From: Siphonodentalium dalli
Taxonomy: Eukaryota > Mollusca > Scaphopoda > Gadilida > Siphonodentaliidae
Length of the DNA stretch: 64,000 nucleotides
Assembly: GCA_032622095.1 (NCBI GenBank)
Contig: CP136067.1
Location: 46,977,549-47,041,548 of the forward strand
Reading direction: 5' to 3'
This document shows, piece by piece, positions 49,655 through 60,350 of the stretch; within the stretch, counting starts at the first letter, position 1; each line of letters opens with the position of its first letter. A program made the position numbers and the translations under genes. The notes below the pieces were generated by a model that was given only the letters and a program-made list of their open reading frames with translations, had not been told where the DNA came from and did no database searches.

Positions 49655-49990
49655 AAGGCACTCATAGCATCTGCATTTCAGTCTTCACAGTGGATTTATT
49701 TTTGAGACTTAATGATAATTAGGAATATAAATATGGACGGTTTGTGACAGTGGTTACTAATAATTTAAGGCGCTCGTAGCATTTACTCTTTATTCCTCTC
49801 AAGGTAAAAATATTTTGAAGACTCGGTGGTAAATAAGAATAGAAGATATCAACGGTTTGTAACAGTGATTTCCTGTCACTGAAGGCACTCGTAGTGTTTT
49901 CACTTTAATTGGTCGATACAGGGGATATATTTTGGAGATTATTAATTTAGAGAATACACGATACGGATTTTTTGTAACCGTCTTTCGTGT
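49655..49990. repeat. Degenerate ~115-bp tandem repeat, three units
   Basis: Each unit opens with AAGGC-CTCGTAGCAT-type sequence (about 49655, 49768, 49885) and ends with ACGGTTTGTAACAGTG-type sequence. Divergence between units is substantial, so the array is old. A GGTA microsatellite (~49597) lies just upstream. Confidence 0.6.
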
Positions 49991-50417
49991 ATATGTCTAT
50001 TAGGCCGTGAACAACACAATTTATAGGCTCTATGGGGATAATAATCATTTACTTTGTTGTTGTTCATTTGACCTTTTTACTAGTATGATTTTTTATTTAA
50101 TTGTAGATTTCATATCTATGCTGGTAAACAGTCAATGTTGGTTAGCAAATGTGTTTACCTTCAACATTTGGTCTGATAAAACTCAGTTTTATGCTATTTT
50201 CATGTTTTAGTTAGTCTTTAACGGTTATATTTTTATTTTACTCTTCAGAATTTGATTTTTGCAGATGCTATGGGTGTCTTTTATAAGGTTCATCAAATAA
50301 GCCATCAGGTAATGTAATTATGCAATACGAGTATTTCATAAGGAAAGATTTTGGTTCATAGTGCGGACGGTCAACTTCAAGTTAAAGCTGACCAATGATG
50401 TGTCCATATGTGAAATC

Positions 50418-51766
50418 TCACTTCAACGATTGGGCTTCCTGGAGTGTTTTAACTACTGACTTCTTGCTACTCTCGGTCTTCTTAATGAAGATTTTGCCAT
50501 CAGACGTCCAGTAAGAATTTATTTTTGAGTCTTTCTTCAGGTCTGATAGTACTTTAACGATTGCTTGTCTTTCCTGGGTCAAATCCTCAGTGATGATTAT
50601 TTTGGACTTTCCTTTAAGCATCTTTTTTTGGGAAAAGATGTCATATTTGGTGATCCAAGTAGTGAAACGAACAAGGATCTGGCAGCTTTTCTTGGTTTCA
50701 ATTTGTGTGTTATTTGCGGGACTTATTTTAATGCCGCCAATAGGGTGAGCTCGGTGAATCTCGTTTGGTCCGAGATCTATGGATAGATACTCCGAGCAAA
50801 TCTGTTTAATGAGACGAACACTATCAATTTTGTAGGGATCTGTTATGTGTGGTGGAATAGGTACATTGTGGAACCTAAGAGAGTTTCTTCGTCCATATTG
50901 CTCATAATTTTCAAACTTCTTGTCAAAGTTTTCCTGAAGGTTTGTAATATTTGTGTCAATATACTCTCTGATTGACTTATCATCCAAGGTATCTGGAGTA
51001 TTTGCTTGTTTTTCTTTTATCTCGTTAATCGATTCTCTTAATTTGATATTTTCGTCCTTTGCACTCTGTAATTCTCCCTTCAATGTCTGCATTTCTTGTT
51101 TCAGGCCAGAGACTTCATTTTGTACGGTGGATACTGTTTGTTTGGTTTCAGTTAATTGATTTTTTACAGTTTCTTCGATAGTAGAATTAAGGTTTGCGAA
51201 TAGGTTGGTCAGTGTAATCATTTGGTTACTTATTCCTTCAAATTATTCTTTTATGCATTTGCTGATCTGATCTTTGATGCTTTTATTTAGACTTTCTTCT
51301 TGGGGCTCTTGTCTAAATATGATTTTCTTCTGGTAGCTCTGGATGGGGATGACTCTTCATTTTTCCTTTTGGATTTGCGGTCAAGTGTTTGTCGAGTTAA
51401 GGGTGAGAAACTGGTACCGGTTAATCTGGATGGGGATCCCTGTGGTGATGAAAATGGTGTCCCAGTTGGTGTAAATAATGGAAGTGGTTTTGGAATAGTG
51501 AAATTGAAATCAGCTACTTGGTTTATTACCTCCACTACTGAGTCTTCTGGAGAACGTTCATTCTTTGAAAGTGTTGAATTTCCAAGTTCGATTTTCCTTT
51601 GAATGCATGTTGGTGAAGTAGCAGAGTGTACTTCATTTGTCATAGTATCTGGGTTTTGAATATTTGATGTGTTTCTTGTAGGATGTTTGTCCAATGAGTC
51701 TATAGTATCATTAGAGCAGGAAGTTTTGTCAGTTTGGTCTTGTGTATTTGCTTCGGAGTCCGCCAT
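50418..51766 (-). pseudogene. LINE ORF1 (coiled coil, RRM-like, nucleic-acid chaperone type), broken
   Basis: Two minus-strand frames. 51766-51287 (159 codons) is a low-complexity, Ser/Pro-rich head with basic RATRRKSYLDKSPKKK. 51221-50418 (267 codons) has a heptad-rich coiled coil (about residues 10-95), then YEQYGRRNSLRFHNVPIPP, GPNEIHRAHPIGG, ILVRFTTWITKYDIF and IIITEDLTQERQAIV, the layout of L1-type ORF1 RNA-binding proteins. The frames are offset, and a TAA interrupts the segment between them (~51235-51240), so one frameshift and one stop separate the halves. No ORF2 lies directly downstream; it is a solo ORF1 fragment. Confidence 0.8.
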
Positions 51767-52237
51767 TTTGGAGGTGTATGTTGCTATTTTTAGCTACTCG
51801 TTTTTTTTTGGGCAGTTCAGCAAAGTTTTTGTCGAATTAACACCTGTACTAATTCACAAAACTTTAAAATGTTCGCTTTGCTGATATACTTAATTGGTAA
51901 TAAGCTGATTTTGTTGTCGAGTTGGTCATTTCAACGCTCAATTTGTCTTCAGTTTGAGGAAAAGACAGGAGCAAAAATTCGCGTGTAGTGGTTACGTCGC
52001 CATCTTGATTGTTCTTGATTGTTTTCGACCGTTGAATGAAAACGACATACCGATAATGAGCTCCTTCTGCGATAGATTTGCGAATATCACCGGGAGTATT
52101 GCCCTTATATTTCAGAATTTGTATTATATTATTCATGCGGCATATTTCGGATTTTGCGAAGAATTATACATTGAATGGCAGATTGGTGGACGCCGAAAGC
52201 GTCATTAGGAAGTGGCCCTAATAATATTCCACACATA
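51767..52237. other. Non-coding spacer
   Basis: No supported gene between the LINE ORF1 fragment and the segmental duplication. Confidence 0.3.
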
Positions 52238-53860
52238 ATTACTCCGTATCACCGATAATTGTTCTTCCCGACGCCCACGCACCGAGGAAACTTGATGGAC
52301 CGCCATGTGTATAAGCTATCGCTCTCAATCAGGTGATGCAACGAATCATTAACTATGAATCGAATTTCGAGTGTTGGGGATGGGTAACTCACTATGACAT
52401 GCCTTCTGTTAATAGCGTATAAATATTTTGTGAAATTAATATGAATAGAAGCACCCAACAGAAGAGGGCATGGATCATGGGATAGATATTGTTACGTCAG
52501 AAAGTGTAAATAAGACTAGAAGTCCCATAGAACAGCAGCACATAAATCTTGGATAATAATTTATCGGGGATCAGCGACGGGTGTCAGAAACCGATGGAGA
52601 CAGACGGACACAGTGAGCATAGTCAGGGACAATGATGTGAGTGTCTCACTGGTCAGGAATACACGCTTGGAGAAAGTGGTGACACTGGGAAGCAAGGGTG
52701 TGAATGTATTGACAATTTCATGGAACGGGAATACATGGCTAGAGCATGTGTCACAGGGGAACCACCCGACGCAGGAAAGTGTCATAAACAAGGATATATA
52801 TGTTCTTTGAGGCAGGAAAGCATGACTGGAGAATTTGTCACCGAGATAGACGGCGGCATTGGACAAAGCAACACAGATTATCATAGATTCGCTAACGAAC
52901 AGGGAAGCTTTCCCTCCACTAAACACAATTCTCCAAAACATTCTGAAGGGTCATCTGTTGCTTACAATTCTCCAAATGAAATGGCAGGAGTTGATTCCTA
53001 TAGTTCGGCTAATGTTCAGAACTGTCCAGCGGGAAGCACGACATTGTATTCTAGCAATCTGACGGAGATTCAAACTGCAAGATTCGTGTCAAGAACAAGT
53101 AGGGCGTCATTCAATACGCCCTCTGCACGTGGTGATGTGTCACCTGGGACTGAAACCATAAGCAAGGACGTGCATAATGATCTATCCATTAACAATAACA
53201 GTACAGTCGATATCGTCCCTTCTGAGATACATGGTTCAAAGGGAGTTAACTCTATTCTGCCGAGAAATGGTTCGCTGAAATTACCCGTTAGTTCGGATAT
53301 TTTGAGCATTGGTGATAAAGTATTTGGAAAGATGACACGCAATTCCATTTCAACGCCTAGTCATGGGATAACACTCAATGACGCTGGATTCCAAGATGAA
53401 CATAGGCGGAGACACTCCATGGTAGTGGGATCCAGAACACTCTCTACAAGCTCAATTCAGCGAAGAGCCTCCGCCTTCTTCCCTTCTCAACACGTTGTCG
53501 GTAAAGATGTTACAAGAAACAGTGGTTCCACAAGGCCACCGATTCAGTACACAGAGGTACACTATTGTTGATTTGGTTTATTATTTTGTTATCTTATGGT
53601 ATACTTTTACAATGAATTAAATATACAACACATAGATAGTAGTAGAATCACATCGCCAGTAATGACATAGTCTCAATGGCTGCCTTCCTGCCACCCACGT
53701 GCGCAGATGGCAATATCGACTAATATTCCAAATAACATGAAAGAGTAAATACGTACAGTACGCATACATGTATACTACACATTTACAATGTAATGCAGTC
53801 TCTGACCCACGCATAACATGTTATTTCAAAGGAAGAACATTTCACAACAGAGTCTCTTGT
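52238..53860. repeat. Dispersed segmental duplication, copy 2
   Basis: Matches 21500-23290 in the same orientation, ~30.7 kb apart, including flanks, exon, donor and intron start (TATTGTTGATTTGGTTTATT). Several small deletions relative to copy 1. Confidence 0.85.
52720..53556 (+). CDS. Unrecognised Ser/Thr-rich protein, large exon (copy 2)
   Basis: 279 codons from ATG 52720 to ...PPIQYTE with donor gtacac at 53557, phase 0, collinear with 22047-22964. Shared blocks include RACVTGEP, SVAYNSPNEMA, NVQNCPAGSTTL, ARFVSRTS, VPSEIHGSKGVN, LPVSSDILSIGDKVFGKMT and DEHRRRHSMVVGSRTLSTSS. No known domain was recognised. Length differences from copy 1 are multiples of three, which supports coding. A following exon at 54787-54930 fits phase 0, giving a protein of ~326 residues if the model is right. 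A second overlapping frame (52613-52810, VSIVRDNDVSVSLVRNT) is also conserved between copies at the 5' end and might be an upstream exon. Confidence 0.6.
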
Positions 53861-53870
53861 ACGAGTCCAT

Positions 53871-53985
53871 GTTGTGGTGAAAAGTCATATTGGACGACGC
53901 GTATAGCGTCACGAGTCCAATATGACTGTTCACCACAACCTGAGTCCAATATGACTGAGTCCAATATGACTTTTTGGACTCCTGT
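53871..53985. repeat. Palindrome with extra direct copies of one arm
   Basis: GTTGTGGTGAAAAGTCATAT (53871) pairs with ATATGACTGTTCACCACAAC (ending 53939) around GACGACGCGTATAGCGTCACG. GAGTCCAATATGACT then repeats directly at ~53941 and ~53955. Confidence 0.75.
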
Positions 53986-54129
53986 GATGTCAGGTAGTAT
54001 ATTCCTGACACGTTCGGAGTCCTTATGACTTTATCACGGACTATCATGTGATGGCTTTTGCCCAATCAGAAAAAAAGTTTAGTAAAGGGATGGATAATAA
54101 ATCATAATATGTCAGGTATATTCGACCTC

Positions 54130-54420
54130 TTTTGAAAATTGTCAGGACTATATTGCCGAGATTATGTGGGATATTTTGCTGGCCCATTATTTGTCATTAA
54201 GAGGAGAAACGTTTGCTTATCACTCAATCCCGCGAATGTATCAGTCTTTGATCCAATCTCATCAACGAAATTTGTGCATAAATTATTGTATGCATCATAT
54301 CGAATAAGGAAGTGCAGTTTCAATTTCCAATTAAATTTCCTGCAAATTATTTCTTCGACTCGGGTGTCCATGTCGTTCCTTTTCAATTTGTCAATAATGA
54401 TAACTGATTCTTTGTTTACA
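54130..54420 (-). mobile_element. LINE 3' coding relic D
   Basis: The minus frame 54386-54162 contains NNLCTNFVDEIGSKTDTF and LSDKQTFLLLMTN. This resembles the C-terminal end of many LINE ORF2 proteins; compare FFDEINKVNHKF and TDAQKFIFIL in LINE A. No RT core is present. Confidence 0.4.
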
Positions 54421-54786
54421 TAATGTTATCTCAGCTTCAATATTTTTGACGATATTCAGATACGGTTCTGGAAAATAATGATTTTTATATGTGCACGCTG
54501 TCAAAACTATTCATAGTAGTAATACCAATTTATCAGCTGCTGCACACATAGTTTGATACAAACACCTTCTATCTTAATCATACATGTAAGAGGAAAAGAG
54601 CTAAATAACGGAAGCTCTTGATTGTTACATATGCAATGTAATATTGAAAGTCGCTAAGTGGCCATCAAAACTTCATATTAATGGGTTCATGGGTACATAA
54701 ATATTCAAAACATACATATGGTGATTTTGTGATGTCAAATCGGTGAGGGTATCTTTAATCAGCACTCCTTTTATTTTATAAACCAG

Positions 54787-54930
54787 GTAATTTATTTGGT
54801 AGTGGCTGAACGCAAAGGTATCTTCGTTTTAGCGCCAACGACACACGCTGTCGATGATGAGGTTGATCCAATCTATCAGATTTGCGGGTATATCCTGTCT
54901 ACCCGGCAGGCAGAGACAAGTAAACCATAG
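54787..54930 (+). CDS. Possible terminal exon of the gene at 52720
   Basis: Acceptor ATTTTATAAACCAG precedes 47 open codons: VIYLVVAERKGIFVLAPTT, then HAVDDEVDPIYQICGYILS, then TRQAETSKP and stop TAG (54928-54930). Phase 0 matches the donor at 53557. The amino-acid composition looks protein-like but is too short to identify. No counterpart was seen near copy 1. Confidence 0.4.
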   Translation, partial: VIYLVVAERKGIFVLAPTTHAVDDEVDPIYQICGYILSTRQAETSKP

Positions 54931-55326
54931 TCAGAAATGTAACGCCACCAAGATTATAGTATTACATATAAATAGAAATTATAAAAAATACATAAAATAT
55001 TTTGATAACAATTGCCTTTAAACAAGTAATCCTTCAAATTATTACTAACAAAGGAAGTAAATGACTGTCGGGTCACTCAACAGATTATAAAGACTTGGAC
55101 TTAGTATACTGTAAATACTGGGAATGTATATTTTTAAATTTTAGTCTAAAATTTAAATGAAATAATTAAAAGATAAAATTTAGCAAGTAGTAAAAGTTAA
55201 TTTTCTCATTTAATTATTTTTTTTTGGTTAAATAAAGGAATAATTTAAATGTAAAATTTGGTTTAAAAAAATGATTGACCGTGGCTCTTCCAATAATTGC
55301 GCGACTGACCTGGTCAATTTTTCTTA
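54931..55326. other. AT-rich non-coding stretch
   Basis: AT-rich low-complexity sequence (TTTAAATTTTAGTCTAAAAT type); no gene. Confidence 0.4.
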
Positions 55327-55560
55327 AGAAGTTGTTTTGAGAATTACTATGGAGGGAAATAGTTATGGCTGTGGCTTCGCAAGTAATTGACTTGGTGACG
55401 TGATGTTAACAAATCTGAACTCCAGTAAACCAAGGACGCTCCATACCAAATATAAGGTAAATAAATAATTCTTTAGAAGTTGTTTTAATATTTACTATGG
55501 AGGGAAAGAATTGTGGTGCTGGCTTCGCAACTATTTGACCCCATTGTAACAAATATAAAT
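55327..55560. repeat. Direct repeat with ~148-bp period
   Basis: AGAAGTTGTTTTGAGAATTA...TACTATGGAGGGAAA...GTGGCTTCGCAA at 55327 recurs at 55475 with changes. Confidence 0.65.
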
Positions 55561-55882
55561 ATTAGTCACTCAGGCAATAGATGTATCTATTCTGTATATT
55601 AAGTTATTGGGTCTTACGTGTCTTGAGATGTCTAAATATGTTTTGATGGACAGATCGCGCAAGCGCAAGGGACCCCCGACAATCTTATCTGTTGTGATTC
55701 CAATTGTTGACAATATGCACATATACTTAAGAAACAGTCGCGCGCGAAGCGCGCTCCCGTAGGTCGGTGTTTGGATCCCATTTAATGAAAATATCATTGA
55801 AATAATCGGTTTCCCCCCAATAAACATCCATATATTCAATATACATGTTTTTGGAGCAGAATTAGGTAGACCATATTGAACG

Positions 55883-56305
55883 CCATAATTCTGCTGTGGT
55901 TAAGTGGTCAATTACTTTGGACATTACTGTATGTAGATGGAGTTATCATTAGACCTCACATCCTTATATGGGATACAGTAATGCCCAAAGTAATTGACCA
56001 GTTAACCACAGCAGAATTATGGGTAATTTTTCAGGATTTAAAATCCGGAAAAATTACCCACAATTCTGCTGTGGTTAAATGGTCAATTACTTTGGACATT
56101 ACTGTATGTGGATGGAGTTATCATTAGACCTCACATCCTTATATGGGCTACAGTAATGCCTAAAGTAATTGACAAATTAACCACAGCAGAATTATGGGTA
56201 ATTTTTCAGGATTTAAAATCTTGAAAAATTACCCATAATTCTGCTGTGGTTAAGTGATCAATTACTTTGGACATTACTGTATGTAGATGGAGTTAAGCCT
56301 CACAT
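55883..56305. repeat. Tandem array of a 175-bp palindromic unit (2.4 copies)
   Basis: Units start at 55883, 56058 and 56233 (period 175). Each is a palindrome: CCATAATTCTGCTGTGGTTA...CATTACTGTA pairs with TACAGTAATG...TAACCACAGCAGAATTATGG. Between units is a second palindrome, GTAATTTTTCAGGATTTAAA-ATC-type. The inner half matches the MITE at 45801-46028, so the array arose by tandem growth of that family. Confidence 0.88.
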
Positions 56306-56514
56306 CAGTTTGTTGGGGATTTGGACCTTGACTTGGGACCTTTGGTTTTTAACGCAACAAATGCGAGTACACCTTATACACAAATTTCAGATGTAGCCAG
56401 AGTTTTTATTGGATAATATGAGTTTGAAGCTTGCTTACATTTCAATATGTTTTCAGTTTTGTATTGTCTGCAGCAGCTAGAACTCGGCGCGTTGAAGCAA
56501 AAGTTATAAAAGAA

Positions 56515-57380
56515 AAATGTGTACGTAACGAGACTATAATACAAATGAAAAAATAAATTGAGGGGGGGGTGGGCATTACAGGGAACTAAGGGTTGAACCG
56601 ATATACATATGTAGAGCGATAACGACCAATGTTGACATATTATGCATCTCAACTCTACTGTTGCAACAAGGTTATAAAATAGGGGGGGGGGGGTGTCAGA
56701 ATATTAGTCATCTCTATATAGTGCCAGAATAGTAATTTATGGACTTCTATAGTGGTACAATACAAATTAGAATCAAATGATAAAAATATGTATGTAACAC
56801 AACTATACCGATGAAAATAAAAATAATAATTTAAGCCGGGATAAGATGTTGGGTTGGTTATATGGACTCAGAGAAAAAGGGGTTCGTACCGATGAACTGA
56901 CATAAATTAGTGGAGCGATGTTGCCATGTAATGCATCGCGAATGTACTAAAGCAGCAATGATATAAAATTAGGGGGGGGGGGTGTCAGAAATTATCTCTA
57001 TCTCTATAGATGACACCAGAATTATATAGAAAGGAATAGCAATTGATATACGTATACGGTATACTATAGTAATACCATAGACATATAAGTACAAGTATCA
57101 CGCAATAAAATATTTCGTAACGTGACTATAGCGATGAAAAAAATAAATAAATTGGACTGGGATTAGAGATTGGGTTGGTTATATGTGGATAATTGGATAT
57201 GGAATTCATACCGATGAAATGATACAAATTAGTGGAGCGATAAAGACCAATGTTGACACTTAGTCAGGCTACGCGGGGGAAATAGGGGTTGATACGATAG
57301 ACCGAAATAAATTTGTCGAGTGATAATGACCAATTTTGACGTATAAAGTAACGCGACTGTACTGTTGCACAATTATCATG
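56515..57380. repeat. Degenerate ~270-325-bp tandem repeat with poly-G tracts
   Basis: Anchors GTAACG-GACTATA...GATGAAAAAAATAAAT recur near 56522, 56792 and 57116. TTAGTGGAGCGAT...GACCAATGTTGAC and AAATTAGGGGGGGGGG recur in phase. A truncated fourth unit follows at ~57270. Confidence 0.7.
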
Positions 57381-57460
57381 TAGAACCAGTCAAATGTGGA
57401 CTCTGGTGCCAATATGGAACATCTCAGAAAACGTTTGAAGGGCCCTAAAATTTATTTAAC

Positions 57461-57805
57461 ATGGGATCTGCCATACAAATCGATTTATGTTGATAAATCT
57501 CTTATTTTTCAAAATTTTAAGCTCAGACTTGGTGTGTCTGAGTGGGATACGTATATATTCCTAAAATGATAGGATACAGCACATAATTATGTTTTAGGTG
57601 GAAGAAATGAATTTTTTTCGATGATAAAATTTAACATGGGATCTGCCATACAAATCGATTTATGTTGATAAATCTCTTATTTTTCAAAATTTTAAGCTGA
57701 GACTTGGTGTGTCTGAGTGGGATACGTATATATTCCTAAAATGATAGGATACAGCACATAATTATGTTTTAGGTGAAAGAAATGAGTTTTTTTCGATGAT
57801 AAAAT
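57461..57805. repeat. 174-bp tandem repeat, same family as 18656-19010
   Basis: Units start at 57461 and 57635 (CATGGGATCTGCCATACAAA), a third is cut at ~57800. They share AATCGATTTATGTTGATAAA, TTTTAAGCT-AGACTTGGTGT and CACATAATTATGTTTTAG with the Helitron-borne array 38 kb away. A short palindrome (57816-57846, CGGCCGTAC...GTACTACGGCCG) follows. Confidence 0.88.
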
Positions 57806-57849
57806 TTACAGCATGTACGGCCGTACTACTACTAGTACTACGGCCGGGT

Positions 57850-58107
57850 TTATCGAGTACGCTATTTTATAAACAAACTTTTGTCAAAAGCCGTTTTGGT
57901 CAAACTAAACCTTTTTCGACCGGGAAAGCAGATCCGAATAGTAGCTAAGATGTATTTAGATAGAATTATCAAAAGAATTTGACCGATCAGGCTGCATTTT
58001 AAAAGAATCGAGTGTAGAAATCTTGGTGACATCGCCGATAATTCCAGAAGATAAAAGATGGCGGTTATCACAATAAAACAGACATGCGCACTCCAATTAA
58101 AATTACC
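57850..58107. other. Non-coding spacer
   Basis: No supported gene. Confidence 0.3.
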
Positions 58108-58110
58108 CAT

Positions 58111-58630
58111 AATTCAGTTCACTACACCAGGGGCTCCCAACAGGTTATACAATATTTTCAGGCTATCAGATTATTTATATTTTCGACTTTAAGTTTACAA
58201 TTTGAGCCTGTCCTCAGTCTATCGATACGATTTATCATAAACATATTATACACCAGTGGCGTTAACTTTACAACTTCGGCATCTACGTGATTATATCGGT
58301 ACGATTCAGTAAGGTACAAACAATCTCCATAAAATACCCACAATTCAGTTCACTACATGCAGGGGCTCCCAATAGGTTATTCCCATTTATTATGGGCTCC
58401 CAATAGGTTATACAATATTTTCAGGCTATCAGATTATTTATATTTTCAACAACATATTATTACACCGGTGACTTTAAGTTTACAATTTGAGCCTGTCCTG
58501 ACTCTATCGATAGGATTTATCATATTTTCATAAACGTATTATACACCGCTGACGTTAACTTTACAATTTCGGCATCTACGTGATTATATCGGTACGATTG
58601 AGTAAGGTACAAACAATCTCCAAGAATACA
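58111..58630. repeat. Two direct copies of a ~231-bp unit
   Basis: AATTCAGTTCACTACA...AGGGGCTCCCAA-AGGTTATAC starts at 58111 and 58342; both end at GGTACAAACAATCTCCA. The second unit has an internal duplication of GGGCTCCCAATAGGTTAT. Confidence 0.85.
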
Positions 58631-58877
58631 TTCGCCCTGTACTCCATGCGATATAAAAAAACCAAATGCTAGAAACACCACACTAGGTGGCGTAATTAAC
58701 GACTTGGCCGGCGGAGATTATAGTCCATATCAAAACACCTGCGGTCCAGTGTTGTCACAGTCCATAACTGTTGGTGGTGAATAACGTTTAATAGCGTGAG
58801 CCACATTCAATTTATTTATTTTACACGTTTTATTATTTGTTTGTAAAGATGTATTTTAAGTAGAGTTCACTACTGAA

Positions 58878-58885
58878 TATATATA
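58878..58885 (+). promoter_or_regulatory. TATA-like box of the FLYWCH gene
   Basis: TATATATA 32 bases before ATG 58917; transcription would then start close to the ATG, leaving a very short leader. Confidence 0.3.
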
Positions 58886-58916
58886 CTGTTAGATTCCCTG
58901 GTCTGACATAAACACG

Positions 58917-59824
58917 ATGGCAAGCACACAAGTGAACGTAAATTATATTCCAAATACTAGAGGTGGAAAGTATCTGGTATATGATGACTACAAATTCTCC
59001 GTTAAATCAAGGAGAAATGATCGAATTCATTGGCGATGTTGTAAGAAAGACTGCCGTGCAACCATAACCACGAACCTGATTTCAACCAAGTAGCAGCAGA
59101 TTACTGGATTGCAGACCTCAAAAAGCTTGATAAGACAAGTAACAAGCCAGTAACAACGCTATACCAGGAAGAAATAGGAAGTATGTACTGAGTAAATTTA
59201 ATTTCGCATTCTCATTAATCTGGCAACGCTCTTTATATTAGTATTCAGAAATAAAACTAAGCAAGTAATAACTAAAGTAAAACTGGTGTAATGTTATATT
59301 ATATATATTATAATTATTATTAAAGAATAGAGAATACTAAGCAAGTAATAACTCTATTAATGTTTATAATTTAACCATGCTATTTTTTCTCTCCAACAGA
59401 TCTTCGAGCAGACGAGACCGACCCTGCGACAAGCAACACAGGTCTCGAAGAAAACGTCACCAAGTTCACGGATTACATCACCGAGTTCTGGGTGGAAGGG
59501 AGCCATGGCCGCCAGCTATGGAATCACCACGACACAATTGGTCCAAGAACGACAAATCATGTGGAAGGATGGCACCGAAAACTGCAGTTGGTGTTATCTT
59601 GCTCACACCCGAACATCTTCAGGTTGATAGATTTCCTGAAGAAAGAGCAAGCTTACCAGGAAGCAACCGTCATCCAATTGAGAGCGGGTGGAAGGATTGG
59701 CCCATGCAAGATGCGATATCGCAAAGTTGGCAATTCCATCAGACATTTCAAGAGAGTTTTCGGAGCAGGCGAAATAGATATTCTCGAATACATGGATTCA
59801 GTATCAAACAGTATCAAACATTAA
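58917..59824 (+). CDS. FLYWCH zinc-finger / MULE-transposase-derived gene, internally deleted
   Basis: From ATG 58917 the first 58 codons contain a FLYWCH-type finger (GGKYLVYDDYKF, HWRCCKKDCRATITT) and stop at TAG 59091. In the +1 frame the segment EPDFNQVAADYWIADLKKLD to QEEIG follows, with donor gtatgt at 59181. It joins in phase across a 219-base intron to the exon 59400-59824: FTDYITEFWVEGSHGRQLW, TTNHVEGWHRKL (the NxxExxH block of MULE transposases), HPNIFRLIDFLKKEQA and stop. Full-length relatives have ~20 more residues after the finger and a DDE core before TEFWVEG, both missing here. AATAAA lies at 59885-59890. It is a deleted transposase copy or a partly domesticated gene; the frame break after the finger may be real damage. 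Confidence 0.6.
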
Positions 59825-59884
59825 TGTGCTATAATTCATGTTATGTTATATTGATAGTATTTGTTATATATATCTTGAGTATTT

Positions 59885-59890
59885 AATAAA
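59885..59890 (+). terminator. Polyadenylation signal of the FLYWCH gene
   Basis: AATAAA 61 bases after the stop codon at 59822-59824. Confidence 0.5.
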
Positions 59891-59924
59891 TTTGTTGAAA
59901 TATATCACATGTGCATTTCTTCGT

Positions 59925-60317
59925 TCATAATGCAACTTCCGGTGTCCGTTCAGTGGCGGGGTTAATATGTGTGGATAGGGCGCATATCGGCCTTTCGCTA
60001 GACACCAAAATGAGCCCTCTACGCGCTGTATTCCTCGAGTTTGGAATTTTCCAAAAACCCCAATTATCCTCATCGTCCGGCCGCTCGTCGCCGTCGAAAT
60101 TAGCCATCGCCACCAATTCCCAGTAACAATTATGATAAAAACTATAGTCGGCAGCTCTGTGATGTTGAGGATTATCACACCTGCCCCAACACATACCCGA
60201 AACAATAGCCGCCGGGTGAACAGGACGACCCCAGATTTGCCACGTGTCAATGGACACCGTCTCACGACTAATTCGTGAACACTCACCGGCCACAATCAGC
60301 ATGTATAGCAGTATCAT
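59925..60317 (-). CDS. Possible small secreted protein
   Basis: Intronless 130-codon frame on the minus strand. It starts with a short hydrophobic stretch (MILLYMLIVAGECSR) that could be a signal peptide. The rest has five cysteines, aromatic-rich WQIWGRPVHP, MCWGRCDNPQHH, YHNCYWELV and an acidic DGDERPDDEDNWGFW. A TATAAAAG box lies 34 bases upstream (60351-60358 on the plus strand). I do not recognise the family. An overlapping 143-codon minus frame (60295-59864) looks less protein-like. The gene converges with the FLYWCH gene, whose polyA signal lies 34 bases beyond its stop. Confidence 0.4.
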   Translation of the reverse strand: MILLYMLIVAGECSRISRETVSIDTWQIWGRPVHPAAIVSGMCWGRCDNPQHHRAADYSFYHNCYWELVAMANFDGDERPDDEDNWGFWKIPNSRNTARRGLILVSSERPICALSTHINPATERTPEVAL

Positions 60318-60350
60318 TTTTGGGTATAATTGTATGGAGACTCATGCTGA

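Noticed and set aside
58678-58692. CTCF-like site (CACTAGGTGGCG) upstream of the FLYWCH gene
   Set aside because: A single partial motif match without other support; too weak to annotate.
59377-59886. 169-codon frame over the FLYWCH/MULE last exon
   Set aside because: Very Arg/Ser-rich and in a different frame from the clear MULE-type protein at 59400-59824.
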